DNA from: Lepus europaeus
Taxonomy: Eukaryota > Chordata > Mammalia > Lagomorpha > Leporidae
Length of the DNA stretch: 64,000 bases
Assembly (NCBI RefSeq): GCF_033115175.1
Contig: NC_084847.1
Span: 51,655,612 to 51,719,611 of the forward strand
Direction: 5' to 3'
The position numbers and the translations under genes are program-made. Positions 17,288 to 49,814 of the stretch are shown here, in pieces. Below the pieces are notes generated by a model. The model was not told where the DNA came from. It ran no database searches and worked only from the letters and a program-made list of their open reading frames with translations. Each line of letters starts with the position of its first letter. Position 1 is the first letter of the stretch.

Positions 17288-17636
17288 AGGTTTATTATTT
17301 ACTTGAAAGAAAATTACAGAGACGAGATTTTCTATCCAGTGGTTCACTCCCCAAATGGCTGCAAGAGGGAGTGAGAGTGGGAGAGAGAGGGAGCGAGCGA
17401 GCTAGCTTCCATCAGCTGGTTCACTCCCCAGATGACCACCGTGGCCAGTGCTGGCCAGGCCGAAGCCAGGAGCTGGAACTCCATCCAGGTCTCCCACGTG
17501 GGTGCAGGGGCCCAAGCACTTGGGCCACCTTCTACTGCTTTCCCAGGCTCATTAGCAGGGAGCTGGATCGGAAGTGGTCTCCACCAGCATTGCAGGCAGT
17601 GGCTGAACCCCCGGCACCACGGTGCAGGCCCCTGGT
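17288..17636 (-). mobile_element. CSINE, minus, with internal duplication
   Basis: The phrase ggttcactccccaratg occurs twice (about 17340 and 17419), so part of the tail side is duplicated or one copy entered another. Between TRIM50 and NSUN5. Confidence 0.88.
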
Positions 17637-18239
17637 GACACTTTAAAGCGGGTGCTCACTGCTCCCCTGTGGGACGAGAGACTCGGCAAACACCCAGGTC
17701 ACTACACCCAAGGGACCGCTCGTTCTCTTCCTCCAGCTTGCTTCTCCCGAAACACCGCCATCCGTCCCGTTCTCTGGCCTCTGAGGTCGACTTGGCAGGA
17801 CAGCCGGTGGGCAGCCAGGACGGCGTTGCTAAGCCCACCTTACGGCCAGCGCGGAGGCTCAGTCCCGGGGAGGGGCGGGGATCAGAGCCCGGGTGTCTGC
17901 ACCCCCACGTCTGCTGGGCACTTCTGAAGGAACCCCGAGGGGTCGGTAATTCCCACGCCCCATCGCCTCACTGTGACTGCCGGCAAGGGGGCTCCTGGAA
18001 GCCCCGGTCCTCAGATGGGGGCGGGTACCTGGGGAGCTGGCGTGGTTCAGCCGCCACGGCTCTCCCCCGGCTTGCACGCAGCCCTGACCCCTCCCAGCTC
18101 CTCAGGGCACCCTCTCCTTCTGGCCACCGAGCTCTGAGGGCCTTCAGACGCCGCTTCCTGCCGTCCGCACATGCACCCCGTGGCTGTAACCATTGCCTGT
18201 GCATGGCTGACTCAAGTTCACCCTGCAGTGTAGACCTGT

Positions 18240-18545
18240 CCCTTCAAAGCCACCGTAAACCAATGGGTTAAGCCACTGCCTGCATCCCCTAGGGGCGCCG
18301 GTTCTAGTCCTGGCTGCTCCACCTCCGGTCCAGCTCTCTGCTCTGGCCTGGGAAAGCAGTGGAAGATGGCCCAAGTCCTTGGGCCCCTGCGCCCACGTGG
18401 GAGACCCGGAGGAAGCTCCTGGCTTCGCCCTGGCCCAGCCCCGGCCGTTGCAGCCATCTGGGGAGTGAACCAGCAGATGGAAGACCTCTCTCTCTGGAAT
18501 TCTGCCTTTCAAATAAATAAATTTTTTATTTTATTTTTTTTTTAA
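18240..18545 (+). mobile_element. CSINE, full length, head eroded
   Basis: aatgggttaagccactgcctg through caaataaataaattttt. Between TRIM50 and NSUN5. Confidence 0.9.
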
Positions 18546-18959
18546 CAAAGCAACAATGAATGGAAAAGCCTGCACTGCCTAAGACCAGAGGAGCTTAGAG
18601 TGAAGACAACAGAGCACCAAGGGCAGACAAGAAACAGACGGGAGCAGCACGTATGGCCGCTGCACCTGTGCCTCCCGTCAGCCTCCGCGACAGATTAGAC
18701 AGCGGGGGACCCCACTGCTTGCTCATCATTCCAGGGTCAAAGCACGAAGCCCACAGCTCGCAGAGGGGGGGAACAGGGTCCGCAAGCCCCGCTCTGCACC
18801 CAGCCGGTGCAGTTACCCACGCGCGCCTCTAGGGGGCGCGAGCCGGCACCGCGGCTTCCGGGTCCGGAAGCCTGGTGCCCTCTGACCCCGGAAGTCCGAC
18901 AGGGCGCAAAGTCGGCCGCGCTTCGCGACAGAGCCGTAAAGGCGTGCGGACCGGGAAGC

Positions 18960-22609
<3,650 letters not shown>

Positions 22610-22736
22610 CAGCGGCCGTGTGGCCTTCGGAGGGAGCTGTGCTGTCCCCCAGCGACCAGACCCGGTGGCTGTCCCCTCGCTTGGGCTGCCCACGGGAAAG
22701 AAAAGGCAGGACAGGGCCTGAGATAGATCACAGTTT

Positions 22737-22742
22737 TTTATT
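22737..22742 (-). terminator. Candidate distal POM121 polyadenylation signal
   Basis: TTTATT on the plus strand (AATAAA on the minus strand) lies only about 130 bp beyond the NSUN5 stop codon. If used, the POM121 transcript would run almost up to the NSUN5 coding end. Confidence 0.5.
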
Positions 22743-23132
22743 CTTAATGACATAAGCAAGGAGAAAAATCTCACATTCATACTAAAAATTCCAACTAGAC
22801 TCAACAGGAATTACGTCCGTGTGTCCGTAACGGGAAGCCCCTGCCCGGCGCACGCCGTCCACTCACCCTCTCACTCACTCGGGCCCTGCAGGGGCCCCTG
22901 GCCGCTGGCCTGCCCGTGCAGGTGCAGCTGAGGTACAGTGGCCGGGCGCGACACCTGCGGGTGGGGCGGGGGGGTGTCACGCCTACATCACATTGTTCCT
23001 AAAACAGCCCCAGGAGCGGCCCGGGCCACGCACAAGCAGAACTCCTAGCTACTCCTAGTCAGCATTTACACTTAACCACCTCAGTGAACCAAGCTTGAAG
23101 GAATTTAAAAGGCAATTTAGCTTAAATACAAA

Positions 23133-23146
23133 AATAAATTTTTATT
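23133..23146. terminator. Two-way polyadenylation signal between NSUN5 and POM121
   Basis: AATAAA on the plus strand (23133-23138) is followed two bases later by TTTATT (23141-23146), the same signal on the minus strand. It is the first plus-strand AATAAA after the NSUN5 stop, about 520 nt downstream, and also a possible proximal signal for POM121. Confidence 0.55.
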
Positions 23147-24150
23147 TTGTTAAAAAATGTTTAAATATTTTTTAATTTAGACACACGCATTCACACTTCT
23201 CCCAAAGAGGCTGGGCTGGCAGCAAGGCGCCTGGGCCTGGGGGAGGGGTGGCGTCGGGGCACCTGTGTGGGAGGAGCAACCAGGTCACCTTGGGTCGTGG
23301 GCCATCACGTCAGGTCTCCCGACACGGACGGACGGGGGTGCCTGCCTCCGCGGAGGGCTCTGCTTCCCCGGGCCCGTGCTCGTGGGCTGCCAGCCCTTAG
23401 AGTGAAACCACCGGAGAATTCAGGAGTCAGCACGCGTGGCCGTGAAGCGGGGTTGCCGCCACGTTCAATTAGCGAGGCCCCAGGAAAGTCGGGAAACAAG
23501 TCCGGCACTACCAACGTGCCGCCACCCATACGATTCGATTCTTCCTCCAAACTCGGTTCAAAGAGCGATAGACACGCGCATCGGACTAGTGACACAGGAC
23601 AAGGCTTAGAACATACAATCCCCGAGAGGCAGACACAGCCCGGAGGCGGGCGCGGCGTCTCCCCCCGATCTGCCAGGCTAACAGTCTTCAGCCGCCGAGC
23701 TCGTAGGGGGAGACGAAAACACTGAATGACCTGGCAGGAGGGGACGGGGCAGCGGGAGCGGCACCCTCAGGGGGCTCCAAGGCAAAGCTAGATTCAAGGT
23801 CATTCAAGAGGGAAAATCCTGCGAGGGACAGAGCAGCGAGAAATAGGGAGAGTCCCCTCGGGGCCCGGGAGAGCCGCTTCCTCCAGCCCAGCCAGGGAGG
23901 TCAAGCTTCAGGCAGCCCGCTCCTGGTCCCGTCCAGTGTGCACGGGGCTCTGGGGGAGGCGGGAGGCAGGGGCTCACCAGGGCGACTGTTCAGTCAAGGG
24001 CCAGCCCCCCGCCGCCACCCCTCCCCGCTGGCGGCCGAGGCCGGAGGTTCTGGGAGAAGTTCACTCAATGAACTCCAAGGGGCAGCAGAGTCCAGGCCTG
24101 GGTGCCGGGCGGGGCAGGGCGGGAGGTGGGAGGCGGGCGGGAGACAGAGG

Positions 24151-41463
<17,313 letters not shown>

Positions 41464-42579
41464 CGCGGCTCCGCGCCGCGGAGAGGACTTAAATATCCCA
41501 GCGTGCACCGCGCCGCGCGCCGCATGCGTCACTGCGCGCGCGACTCGGCCGCGGCGCCGCCGGAGGAAGCGCTCCCGCCTGGCCGCGCCCGCGCCCGCGC
41601 CCGCGCCCGCCCGGGGACGTGCGGGCTGCTTGCGGGAGGCGTCCCGCGCGCCGTCCGCCGAGGACTCGCCGCACCGCAAGGCTGCCCTCCCCGGCGCCCT
41701 GCGCTCGCGCGTCCCGGGCGGCGGCCCCTGGCGGCGGGCGCTCAGCACAGTTGCTCGCCGCGGTGCGGGATCTCGCCGTCTCCCCGGTTTTCCGACGGGG
41801 CGTTCGCAGCTGACGGGGATTAACGGCGACCCGCCGCGGCCCGCCTCGGCAGCGGGGCCCTAGCTCTGGGCACACTGCGCACCCCGCCGGACGGCGCTGG
41901 ACGAGGGGCGGTCCGTGGCAGTGGGCATCGGCGGTTGCCGGGGTCTGCAGGGTGGCGAGCAGGCAGCCGCCGCTCCCGGTTCACGGGTTTCCGATTTGGG
42001 GGAAGAAACGCGTTCTCTCCGCTCAGAGAGAAGGGGCTGTCAGCGCCAGTGCCCTCGGTAGCCCACAAGTCTTTGCTGGAACTCGCTTCGCTTCTGTTTG
42101 GAAACCCTGGGAGCAGCTGGCGGCGTCCAAAGCTGTCTTTCAGGTTTTCGGTCACGTGGCAGGAGAGCACTGGTGCAGACGGGGCTAAGGGCATCCACCT
42201 GCCATTCCCCCCGAGGGTGGCCCCAGGAGGAGCGTCAGCCTCGTCCTGGGAGCCCCCCCCCCCGTGACAAGAACGCCCCCTCTTACATATTCACTTCCCC
42301 CAAGACAACGGAGGCTTTGGGAAGGATTCCCCTCGGGTTCCTTTTTTGCTGCAGATAAACTGCTTTGCGTGACAATTCCTCCTGGCGCAGGAAGCAGGCC
42401 CGCAGTTGTGGTTGCCTAACAGAATGAAGAGGGGAAGGCGGGCAGGGAGGCCGCTGCGGGATGGAGCTGACCGGCTGGAACAAGTTCTAGGCAGACGCGG
42501 GACCACTGTGCGGGGAGGAGGAGCAAGCCGGGGAAAGCTGACTGCCCCTTAATTGGGTTCCTCTCCCTGCCCCCCAAGA

Positions 42580-42896
42580 TTTTTTTTAAAGATTTTTTTT
42601 TTTAATTTATTTGAAAGAGTTACAGAGAGAGGTAGAGAGAGAGAGATCTTCCATCTGCTGGTTCACTCCCCAGATGGCCGTAATGGCCGGAGCTGCACCG
42701 ATCAGGAGCCAGGAACTTCTTCTGGGTCTCCCACACAGGTGCAGGGGCCCAAGCACTTGGGCCATCCTCCACTGCTTTCCCAGGCCATAGCAGAGAGCTG
42801 GATTGGAAGAAGAGCAGCCGGGACTAGAACCGGTGCCCATATGGGATGCTGGTGCCTCAGGCCAGGGCTTTAACCCACTGTGCCACAGCGCTGCCC
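42580..42896 (-). mobile_element. CSINE, minus, full length
   Basis: ttttaaagatttttttttttt through ctgtgccacagcgctgcccc. Confidence 0.92.
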
Positions 42897-42908
42897 CCCC
42901 CACCCCCA

Positions 42909-43194
42909 AGGTTTTTAAATTTGATTTATTCGAAAGGCAAGAGTGACATAAATCGTCCGTCTGCTGGTTCAGTCCCCAGGTGGCTGCACCATTGAGGCAA
43001 GGATACAGGAATTTCAACGCAGGCTCCTCCCTGGGTGGCAGGAACAGGTACTGCAGCCCCCAACCGCTGCCTCCCAGGCACACAGCAGGGAGCTGGACCG
43101 GAAGCGGGGTGGCCAGAGCTCCAACCAGGGCTCCTGTATGGGATGCCGGCATCCCAAGCAACCACTTGGCCTGCAGCACCACAGTGCCCACCCC
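42909..43194 (-). mobile_element. CSINE, minus, older
   Basis: tttttaaatttgatttattcg through cagcaccacagtgcccacc; sits immediately beside the preceding copy. Confidence 0.82.
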
Positions 43195-43912
43195 ACGGGT
43201 TTCCTTATCAGCCCAGAAACTCAGAGCCGCTTGCCCCGTGTGCCTCTGCTCTGTCTGTAAAGGACCTTTCGGAGTCCTGTTTTCTTTGGAGAGTGGCTCA
43301 AGGACTCCGTTAGTGGTGGAGAGGATGTCTGGTTGTCAACTCCGGGTGACCCCAGCCAAGGCCGGAACCTAGCGTCCTCGGTGGCACACGGTCAGTATCA
43401 GATACTGGGAAACCAGTGCCCGCGATTGCTGCAGAGTGGACTCCGAAATAGAGAACTGTGCTTGCCTCGCTTTCCACCAAGCAAGACCTGTCCCTCCACC
43501 AACCCCGCCAGTCCTCACCCCTGAAGTCAGCACGGAAACTCCTCCAGCACTGGTCCAGGACACAGACAGGCCCCTCCCCCTGCTCCTTGCTGGCCCTCAG
43601 GAGGCTGGAGCCCAGGCTGGGTGCTGTGCACCTCGGGCGGTGGGAGGGGCCTCCCAATAGTTCAGTATGGCAGGAGAGTAGGGGGTTTGGAAAGGTAAAG
43701 CGGGGCTCAGTAGAGGCCCCTCTGGAGGAACACAGGCGAAAGGGCAGTTTGGGTTCCGGCTGTTTTCTAGTCCATTCCTACAGCAATTGTTTCTCTGTTT
43801 AAAGTTTGGGATTTCATATAAGACTTCGTTGGAAAAGAATAGGTGGGTGGGCTGTGTTGCTGAAGAAAAAAAAAAATCCAGTGTTGTGGGGCAGCGGGAT
43901 GAAAGCCACACT
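43195..43912. other. Unannotated intergenic stretch
   Basis: No repeat, splice-flanked exon or conserved-looking frame recognised. Confidence 0.5.
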
Positions 43913-43920
43913 TTAGTGGG

Positions 43921-44259
43921 TTTATTTATTTATTTAAAGATTTATTTATTTCTTTGAAAGTCAGAGTTACACAGGGGAGAGGCAGAGAGAGAGAGAGAGG
44001 TCTTCCATCTGCTGGTTCACTCCCCAGTTGGCCACAACAGCCAGGGCTGTGCAGATCCAAAGTCAGGAGCCAAGAGCTTCCGCCGGGTCTCCCACACAGG
44101 TGCAGGGGCTCAAGCACTTGGGCCATCTTCTACTGCTTTCCCAGGCCACAACAGAGAGCTGGATCGGAAGTGGAGCAGACGGGGTTCAAGCTGGCGCCCA
44201 TGTGGGATGGCGGCACTGCAGGTGGCGACTTTACCTGCTATGCCACAGCGCCAGCCCCC
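43921..44259 (-). mobile_element. CSINE, minus, with clear TSD
   Basis: Bounded by the 12-bp duplication ttagtgggttta (43913-43924 and 44260-44271). Ends tgccacagcgccagcccc. Confidence 0.94.
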
Positions 44260-44271
44260 TTAGTGGGTTTA

Positions 44272-44587
44272 AAGTGAATGGAGGGTGACTGTAGACTCCG
44301 GGTCAAGACTTGGACAATAAGGGAAGAAGGAAGATGGCAGTGAGTCCAGCAAGGGTCCTTTAACTGACCCTGAGCGACGGGAGCTCGCTGGAGGAGCTGC
44401 AGACAAAAAGGCCTCTACGTAGCAGTGGCGGGGTGCTGTCTAGGAGTCAGAGACGTACCCAACACTACAGATGGTTTAGTGAACGACGGGGAAATGTGAT
44501 CACGGGCACACGTAACACTTCTGAATGATAAAGGACAACACAGGCCTACGAAAGCCAAGCCCAGCCAGGAAAAAGAATGGGTACTGT
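44272..44587. other. Unannotated intergenic stretch
   Basis: Nothing recognised between two CSINEs. Confidence 0.5.
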
Positions 44588-44912
44588 GGGGACTGGTACT
44601 GTAGCGGAGTGGGTGAAGCCGCCACCTGCAGTGCTAGCATCCCTTGTGGGTGTCCGTTTGAGTCCCAGCTGCTCCACTTACCATCCAGCTCTCTGCTATG
44701 GCCTGGTAAAGCAGCGGAAGACGGCCCAAGTGCTTGAACCCCTGCATCCATGTGGGAGACCTGGAAGAAGCTCCTGGCTCCTGGCTTTAGACTGGCTCAG
44801 CTCTGGTTGTTGTGGGCATTTGGAGAGTGAACCAGCGGATAGAAGACCAACCTCCCTCTTTCTCTCTTTCTCTCTTTCAAATAAAATAGATAAATCTTTA
44901 AAAAAAAAAAAA
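44588..44912 (+). mobile_element. CSINE, full length
   Basis: ggggactggtactgtagcgg through aatagataaatctttaaa. Confidence 0.92.
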
Positions 44913-45004
44913 GTTTAACACATAGACTCATAGACTCAAGAGAGGATTAGTTGCTAGACTTCTTAAGGAACTTCACAGAATCAGTATCAAAAAGATGACC
45001 CATG

Positions 45005-45149
45005 GGGCCGGCGCTGTGGCGTAGCCGGTAAAGCTGCCACCATCTGGGGATTGAACCAGAGGATAGAAGACCTCTCTCTCTCTCTCTCTGCCTCTGCCAC
45101 TCTGTAACTCTGCCTTTCAAAATAAATAAATAATTATTTTTTAAAAAAA
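45005..45149 (+). mobile_element. CSINE with large internal deletion
   Basis: Head ggggccggcgctgtggcgtag joins directly to catctggggattgaacc; about 200 bp of body is missing. Confidence 0.85.
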
Positions 45150-45235
45150 TGGCCCAAGTACTTGGGTCTCTGGTTTCAGCCTTGCCAAGCCTGAGCTGTG
45201 GTGGCCATTTGGGGAGTAGATCAGCAGATGGAAGA

Positions 45236-45270
<35 letters not shown>

Positions 45271-45308
45271 ATCACTCTGCTTTTCAAACAAATAAATCTT
45301 TTTTTTAA
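45150..45308 (+). mobile_element. CSINE 3' half
   Basis: tggcccaagtacttgggtc through aaacaaataaatctttttt. With the previous copy it may be one rearranged element. Confidence 0.8.
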
Positions 45309-45737
45309 AGGAAAGAGGTAAAATGTAAAAATGTCCTTTATTTGCAGATGACCTGATTGAGCTCACAGAAAACCCTAAGCAATCTACAAAAAATAAAAAA
45401 TAAACACCCTCTCCCCACAGAAGCACAAAAACCCGCTAGAACTAATGAGTGATTTTAGCAAGGTTACCAGAAACAGAGGAGTTAATATTCAAAAATCAAC
45501 TGTATTTCTCTAGCAAGAAAAAATTGGAATTTTATATTAAAAATACCCATTATAATAGCATGAACACATGAAATACCTACACGGATTTCACAAGATACGT
45601 GGCAAAATCTCCATGCTAAAGAAATACACTAAGTCTGAGAAACATTTCTGAGAGAAATGAAAGAAAATATAAGTAAATGGACAGAGAAGATGTTTATGGA
45701 CTGGAACATGCTATACTTTAAGGGAGCCATTACTTTT

Positions 45738-46098
45738 TTTTTTTTTAAAGATTTTTTTTTTTTTTTTTTTGACAGGCAGAGTGGATAGTGAGAGAGAGAC
45801 AGAGAGAAAGGTCTTCCTTTTGCCGTTGGTTCACCCTCCAATGGCCGCCGCGGTAGCGCGCCTGCGGCTGGCGCACCGCGCTGATCCGATGGCAGGAGCC
45901 AGGTGCTTCTCCTGGTCTCCCATGGGGTGCAGGGCCCAAGCACTTGGGCCATCCTCCACTGCACTCCCTGGCCACAGCAGAGAGCTGGCCTGGAAGAGGG
46001 GCAACTGGGACAGGATCGGTGCCCCGACCGGGACTAGAACCCGGTGTGCCGGCGCCGCAAGGCGGAGGATTAGCCTAGTGAGCCGCGGCGCCGGCCTT
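45738..46098 (-). mobile_element. CSINE, ctgtc-tail subtype, inner element of nest
   Basis: ttttgacaggcagagtggatag through gagccgcggcgccggcc. It sits in the poly-T (tail complement) of the next copy, with ttttttaaagatttt on both sides. Confidence 0.92.
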
Positions 46099-46424
46099 TT
46101 TTAAAGATTTTATTTATTTATTTGAGAGGTAACGTTACAGTGAGAGGGAGAGACAGAGAGAAAGGTCTTCCGTCCTCTGGTTCACTCCCCAAATGGCCAC
46201 AACGGCCAGAGCTGCGCCGATCTGAAGCCAGGAGCCAGGTGCTTCTTCCTGGTCTCCCATGTGGGTATAGGGGCCCATGGGTTTGGGCCATCTTCCACTG
46301 CTTTCCCAGGCCACAGCAAAGAGCTGGACTGGAAGAGGAGCAGCCAGGACTTGAACCTGGTGCCCATATGGGATGCTGGCGTCGCAGGCAGAGGATTAAC
46401 CAAGTGAGCCACGGCGCGGGCCCC
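46098..46424 (-). mobile_element. CSINE, minus, outer element of nest
   Basis: ttttttaaagattttatttat through gagccacggcgcgggcccc. It inserted into L1 first and then received the 45738-46098 copy. Confidence 0.92.
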
Positions 46425-46595
46425 AAGGGAGCCATTACTTTTACATTGATGTAAAGATTCAGGCCAAACTCAATCAAAAGCGCAGCAAGGCTTTCTATAT
46501 GTACGGGTATGCTTTAAACTTCATATGGATATGCAAAGAACGTAGGAGAAACAAAGGGTTTTTTACAATAAGAAATAGCAGCAGCATTTACTTCA

Positions 46596-47142
46596 ACAGC
46601 AGGAGTTACAGTGATCAAGGCAGCATGTTGCTCCGTGGGACCCAGCAGAGTCCAGGAGAAGACTGGCACCCATGTGTGGTCGGCTGACTCTACGTGGCAC
46701 CACTGCAACGCACTGGGGATCCGCTGGAGCGCGGGATGCAGATCTAACAGCACGTAACACACCACCCAGAGCTCTGCGGCTTAGTAAGAACCACCCATTA
46801 CCTGACACTTTCTGCGAGTCAGGAACGTGGGAGTGGACGCAGTGTGCGACTGGCTGAGGGTCCCCCAGGAGAAGCCCGCCAGGACCCCAGCCAGGGCCAC
46901 AGCCATCGCAAGCCCCAGTGGAACCCTAGGATCCGCTCCCGACACAGCTCACTGTTGCTGCCCCCAGGATGGCCCACAACAGCATGGCTGTTGGAAGGAG
47001 GCCTTACTTCCTCGCAGGCTGTGGGCACGAGGTCTCAGCTCCTGGCCACATGGGCCCCTCCACAGGCCTTCGCTTGACTGTCCTCACTCCCAGGCAGCAG
47101 TGATATGAGGGAAAGGCAGAGCAAGGGGAAGCCAGAGTGCTT
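46596..47142. other. Unannotated stretch, possible old repeat
   Basis: taacacaccacccagagctc and ctttctgcgagtcaggaacg (about 46757-46826) resemble an old mammalian interspersed repeat, family not determined. No gene seen. Confidence 0.35.
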
Positions 47143-47225
47143 AAAAAATTATCTTATTTATTTGAAAGAGTTACAGAGAGATAGAGAGTCTTCCATCTGC
47201 TTGTTCACTCCCCAGATGGAAGTGG
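47143..47225 (-). mobile_element. CSINE, minus, tail-side fragment
   Basis: aaaaattatcttatttatttg through ttcactccccagatgg only. Confidence 0.8.
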
Positions 47226-47414
47226 GAGGGTACCAAACGCCACACCTAACATGGCTGCTGACATGCGTATTAAGGGCACACGTGCTCGTGTGGGAAGAAA
47301 ACAACATCAACGTTCTGTTTGCTTCTGGAAAGTGGGAGGGAGAGGGGATGGCGTCCAAGGGGGGTACACAGAAGAATTTCACTGTAGCCTCAACACATTA
47401 TTGTTTTTAAAACA

Positions 47415-47768
47415 ATTTTTATTTTTAAAATTTGTTATGTTTTATTTGTTTGAAAGGCAGAGTTAAGAGAGGCAGAGAGAGAGAGAGAGAGAGAGAGAAA
47501 GTCTTCTATCTGCTGATTCACTCCCTAGATGGCTGCAACGGCCGGCCGGAGTTGCGCTGATCCGAAGCCAGGCGCCGGGAACCTCTTTTCCTGGTCTGCC
47601 ATGTGGGTGCAGGGGCCCAAGGGCTTCGGCCATCTTCCATTGGTTTCCCAGGCCATTGCAGAGAGTTGGATCAGAAGTGGAGCAGCCGGCTCTCAAACCA
47701 GAGCTCCCATATGGGATGCCGGGCACTGCAGGTGGTAGCTTTACCCATCACACCACGGCACCTGCTCC
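47415..47768 (-). mobile_element. CSINE, minus, full length
   Basis: ttgttatgttttatttgtttg through cacaccacggcacctgctcc; caacacatt on both sides (about 47392 and 47768) may be its duplication. Confidence 0.9.
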
Positions 47769-47794
47769 AACACATTTTTTAAAAACACCTGAAA

Positions 47795-48084
47795 CAGGGC
47801 AGGTAAAGCCTCCACCTCCTATGTGGGTACTGGTTTGAGACTCGGCTGCTGCACTTCCGATCCAGCTTCCTGCCAATGCGCCTGGGAAAAAAGCAGAGAC
47901 TGGTCCAAATGCTTGGATCCCTGCACCTGCATGGAAGACCTGGAGGAAGCTCCTGGCTCCCGGCTTTCGTCTGGCCCAGCTCCAGCCATTGCAGCCATTT
48001 GGGGACTGAACCGGCATTTGGGGACTTTCTCTCTCTCTCTCTGTAACTGCCTTTCAAATAAAAAATAAAGAAATATTTTTTAAA
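47795..48084 (+). mobile_element. CSINE, head missing
   Basis: gcaggtaaagcctccacctcc through caaataaaaaataaagaaat. Confidence 0.88.
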
Positions 48085-48126
48085 AGGCACTTTGGAAAAT
48101 GGAGTTAAAAGATGAGTTTGTTGGAG
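48085..48126 (+). repeat. Short dispersed repeat, copy 2 (partial)
   Basis: ggaaaatggagttaaaagatgagtttgtt matches the core of the copies at 10768 and 54430. It directly follows a CSINE tail. Confidence 0.5.
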
Positions 48127-48737
48127 GAGGGGGAGGGACCTGAAACCCGACACCTGGTAAATCTGGGGGGTGGATGCAGGGCCTTCCTGCGTCATTCTGC
48201 CCGCATTTCTGAGGCTTGAGATGCTTCTAACAGAACAGTTTTAAGGGACCCTCGGGGCTCAGCAAGGGGAGGTTCCTGGTGAACTGGCTAGAAAGGTCCC
48301 CATTATTATTTGTAGCAGGGGTCATACAGCCTTCGAGCTGGCTGATTTGTAAATAAGAAGTCGTCAGAACGCAGACGCGCTCCTGACGGACTGCCTGTGG
48401 CTGTGTTTCCAGGACAGCAGCACAGCCGAGCATTGGCAGGAAGTGGTGGAGCCCGGCACCTTCTCTGTGCTAGAGGTGCAGAGGGCCTTAGGGTGCGTAC
48501 AGCAGGACGCCATCGTGCTACCGCCCACTAGAGGGCGGCCTGACACTGCCCTATAATGGCACAGCGGCATCTATTAACCCCAACCTCCAACTACTACCGG
48601 CAGCCAAGCACTGTCCTGGGGAACAAAACGCCACACTGCCTAAGGTTCGAATTTATTCTCTCAAGGTTGTTATCAAATGTATAGAATGGGTTAACTCCTG
48701 GTCTAGTTCAGGCACCACCCAGGAAGTCAAAACATGG
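48127..48737. other. Unannotated intergenic stretch
   Basis: No element or exon recognised. Confidence 0.5.
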
Positions 48738-49048
48738 CAGGTGCAGGCCTTGGAGGCGCAGTGGTTAAGACGCTGCTTGGGACACCCACATCCATATCAG
48801 GGTGCCTGGCTGGGAGCCCATGGTTCCACTCCCGATTCCAGCAAACGTGCATCCTGTGCATCCGCAGGTGAAGGCTGAAATGCCTGAGTCCCTGCCACCC
48901 CCGTGGAGGACGTGCACGGAGCTCCCGGCTCCTGGCCTCGCCTGGCCCAGCCCCAGCTGCTGACAGGGCATTTCGGGAGTGAACCAGTGGATGGAAGATC
49001 TCTCTGTTTTTCTGTCACTATCTTGCAAATACAAAACAACAAAAATCA
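48738..49048 (+). mobile_element. CSINE-like, older subfamily
   Basis: ggcaggtgcaggccttggagg head with gcgcagtggttaagacgctg; tail cttgcaaatacaaaacaac. Distinct from the common type. Confidence 0.75.
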
Positions 49049-49253
49049 TAGCAAAAGCAGCCATTTTTCTCTCTCATCAACAGGTCCATAGGAAAGAGAT
49101 TCTGTGAATAGGAGAGAGATCCCTGGCGCAGACAGATCGAGATGGTAAGCACGGGACAGCGGGCCAGGACCCACTCTGGAAGCAGGAATGGGGACAAGCT
49201 TGCTTGCATGTGGATAGCAACTGTGTGTCAGCCACATTGAAACAAGAGGAGAG

Positions 49254-49302
49254 GGGCTGGTGCTCTGGCCTAGTGGGTTAGGCCTCTGCCTGCAGCGCTG
49301 GG
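49254..49302 (+). mobile_element. CSINE head fragment
   Basis: aggggctggtgctctggcc through tctgcctgcagcgctgg, then unrelated sequence. Confidence 0.75.
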
Positions 49303-49814
49303 CCGTGTGGTGGAGGAGGAGAGAGGGCACGAGGACCCGTGCCCAAGGTCATGCCTTCTGTGCCGGTGCCCCCGCACAGAACAGCAAGCCTCCAGCCGGC
49401 AGTGACTTGGCACAGGGAGACCAGAGAGGACAGTGGGGGAAGCCACTCCCACCAGGTGGATGTTGTGAGGAAGCTGTAGGGCGGCCCTTCCTTGGTGGGC
49501 CCAGGACAGGAGACGCGGCAAATCAGGTCTGCCCAGTCTCCTCTGGGTAAGGACGGTGACTGTGGACACAGGGACACACTGCGGCTGCCTCTGCCTCTCT
49601 ACAGCAGCTCTGGGTGCAGAGACACAGCACGAGGGGCAGCAGCAACACCGTGGGCGGCGTGTGGCTTCCATCCTGTCCTCTCCCCACTCCTCCTCAGTTC
49701 AGATCGGGAGCGAGCGGAGTTTCCCTCCTTGTTTTGTACTTTGGGTTGAGTGTGTCTTGAGCTGTGGGTCTCCTCTCCGGAGTCACATTCGAGTTTTCTT
49801 GATAATCAACACCA
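49303..49814. other. Unannotated intergenic stretch
   Basis: GC-rich, but no repeat or exon recognised. Confidence 0.45.

Larger units (their letters stand above)
22700..24150 (-). other. Putative POM121 3' UTR
   Basis: From the POM121 stop (24151-24153) to the first plausible minus-strand polyadenylation signals at 23141-23146 or 22737-22742 the DNA is free of recognisable SINEs, unlike nearly every other kilobase. This suggests constraint. The minus-strand 3' end would be about 1.0 kb or 1.4 kb after the stop. Confidence 0.6.
45310..46595 (+). mobile_element. Old L1 ORF2 fragment, split by two nested CSINEs
   Basis: tttatttgcagatgacctgattg encodes the F-A-D-D-type reverse-transcriptase motif region. 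Then gttaatattcaaaaatcaac, catgctaaagaaat and, after the SINE block, acttcatatggatatgcaaag follow ORF2 order. An 18-bp duplication aagggagccattactttt (45720-45737 and 46425-46442) marks the outer SINE insertion. Confidence 0.8.
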
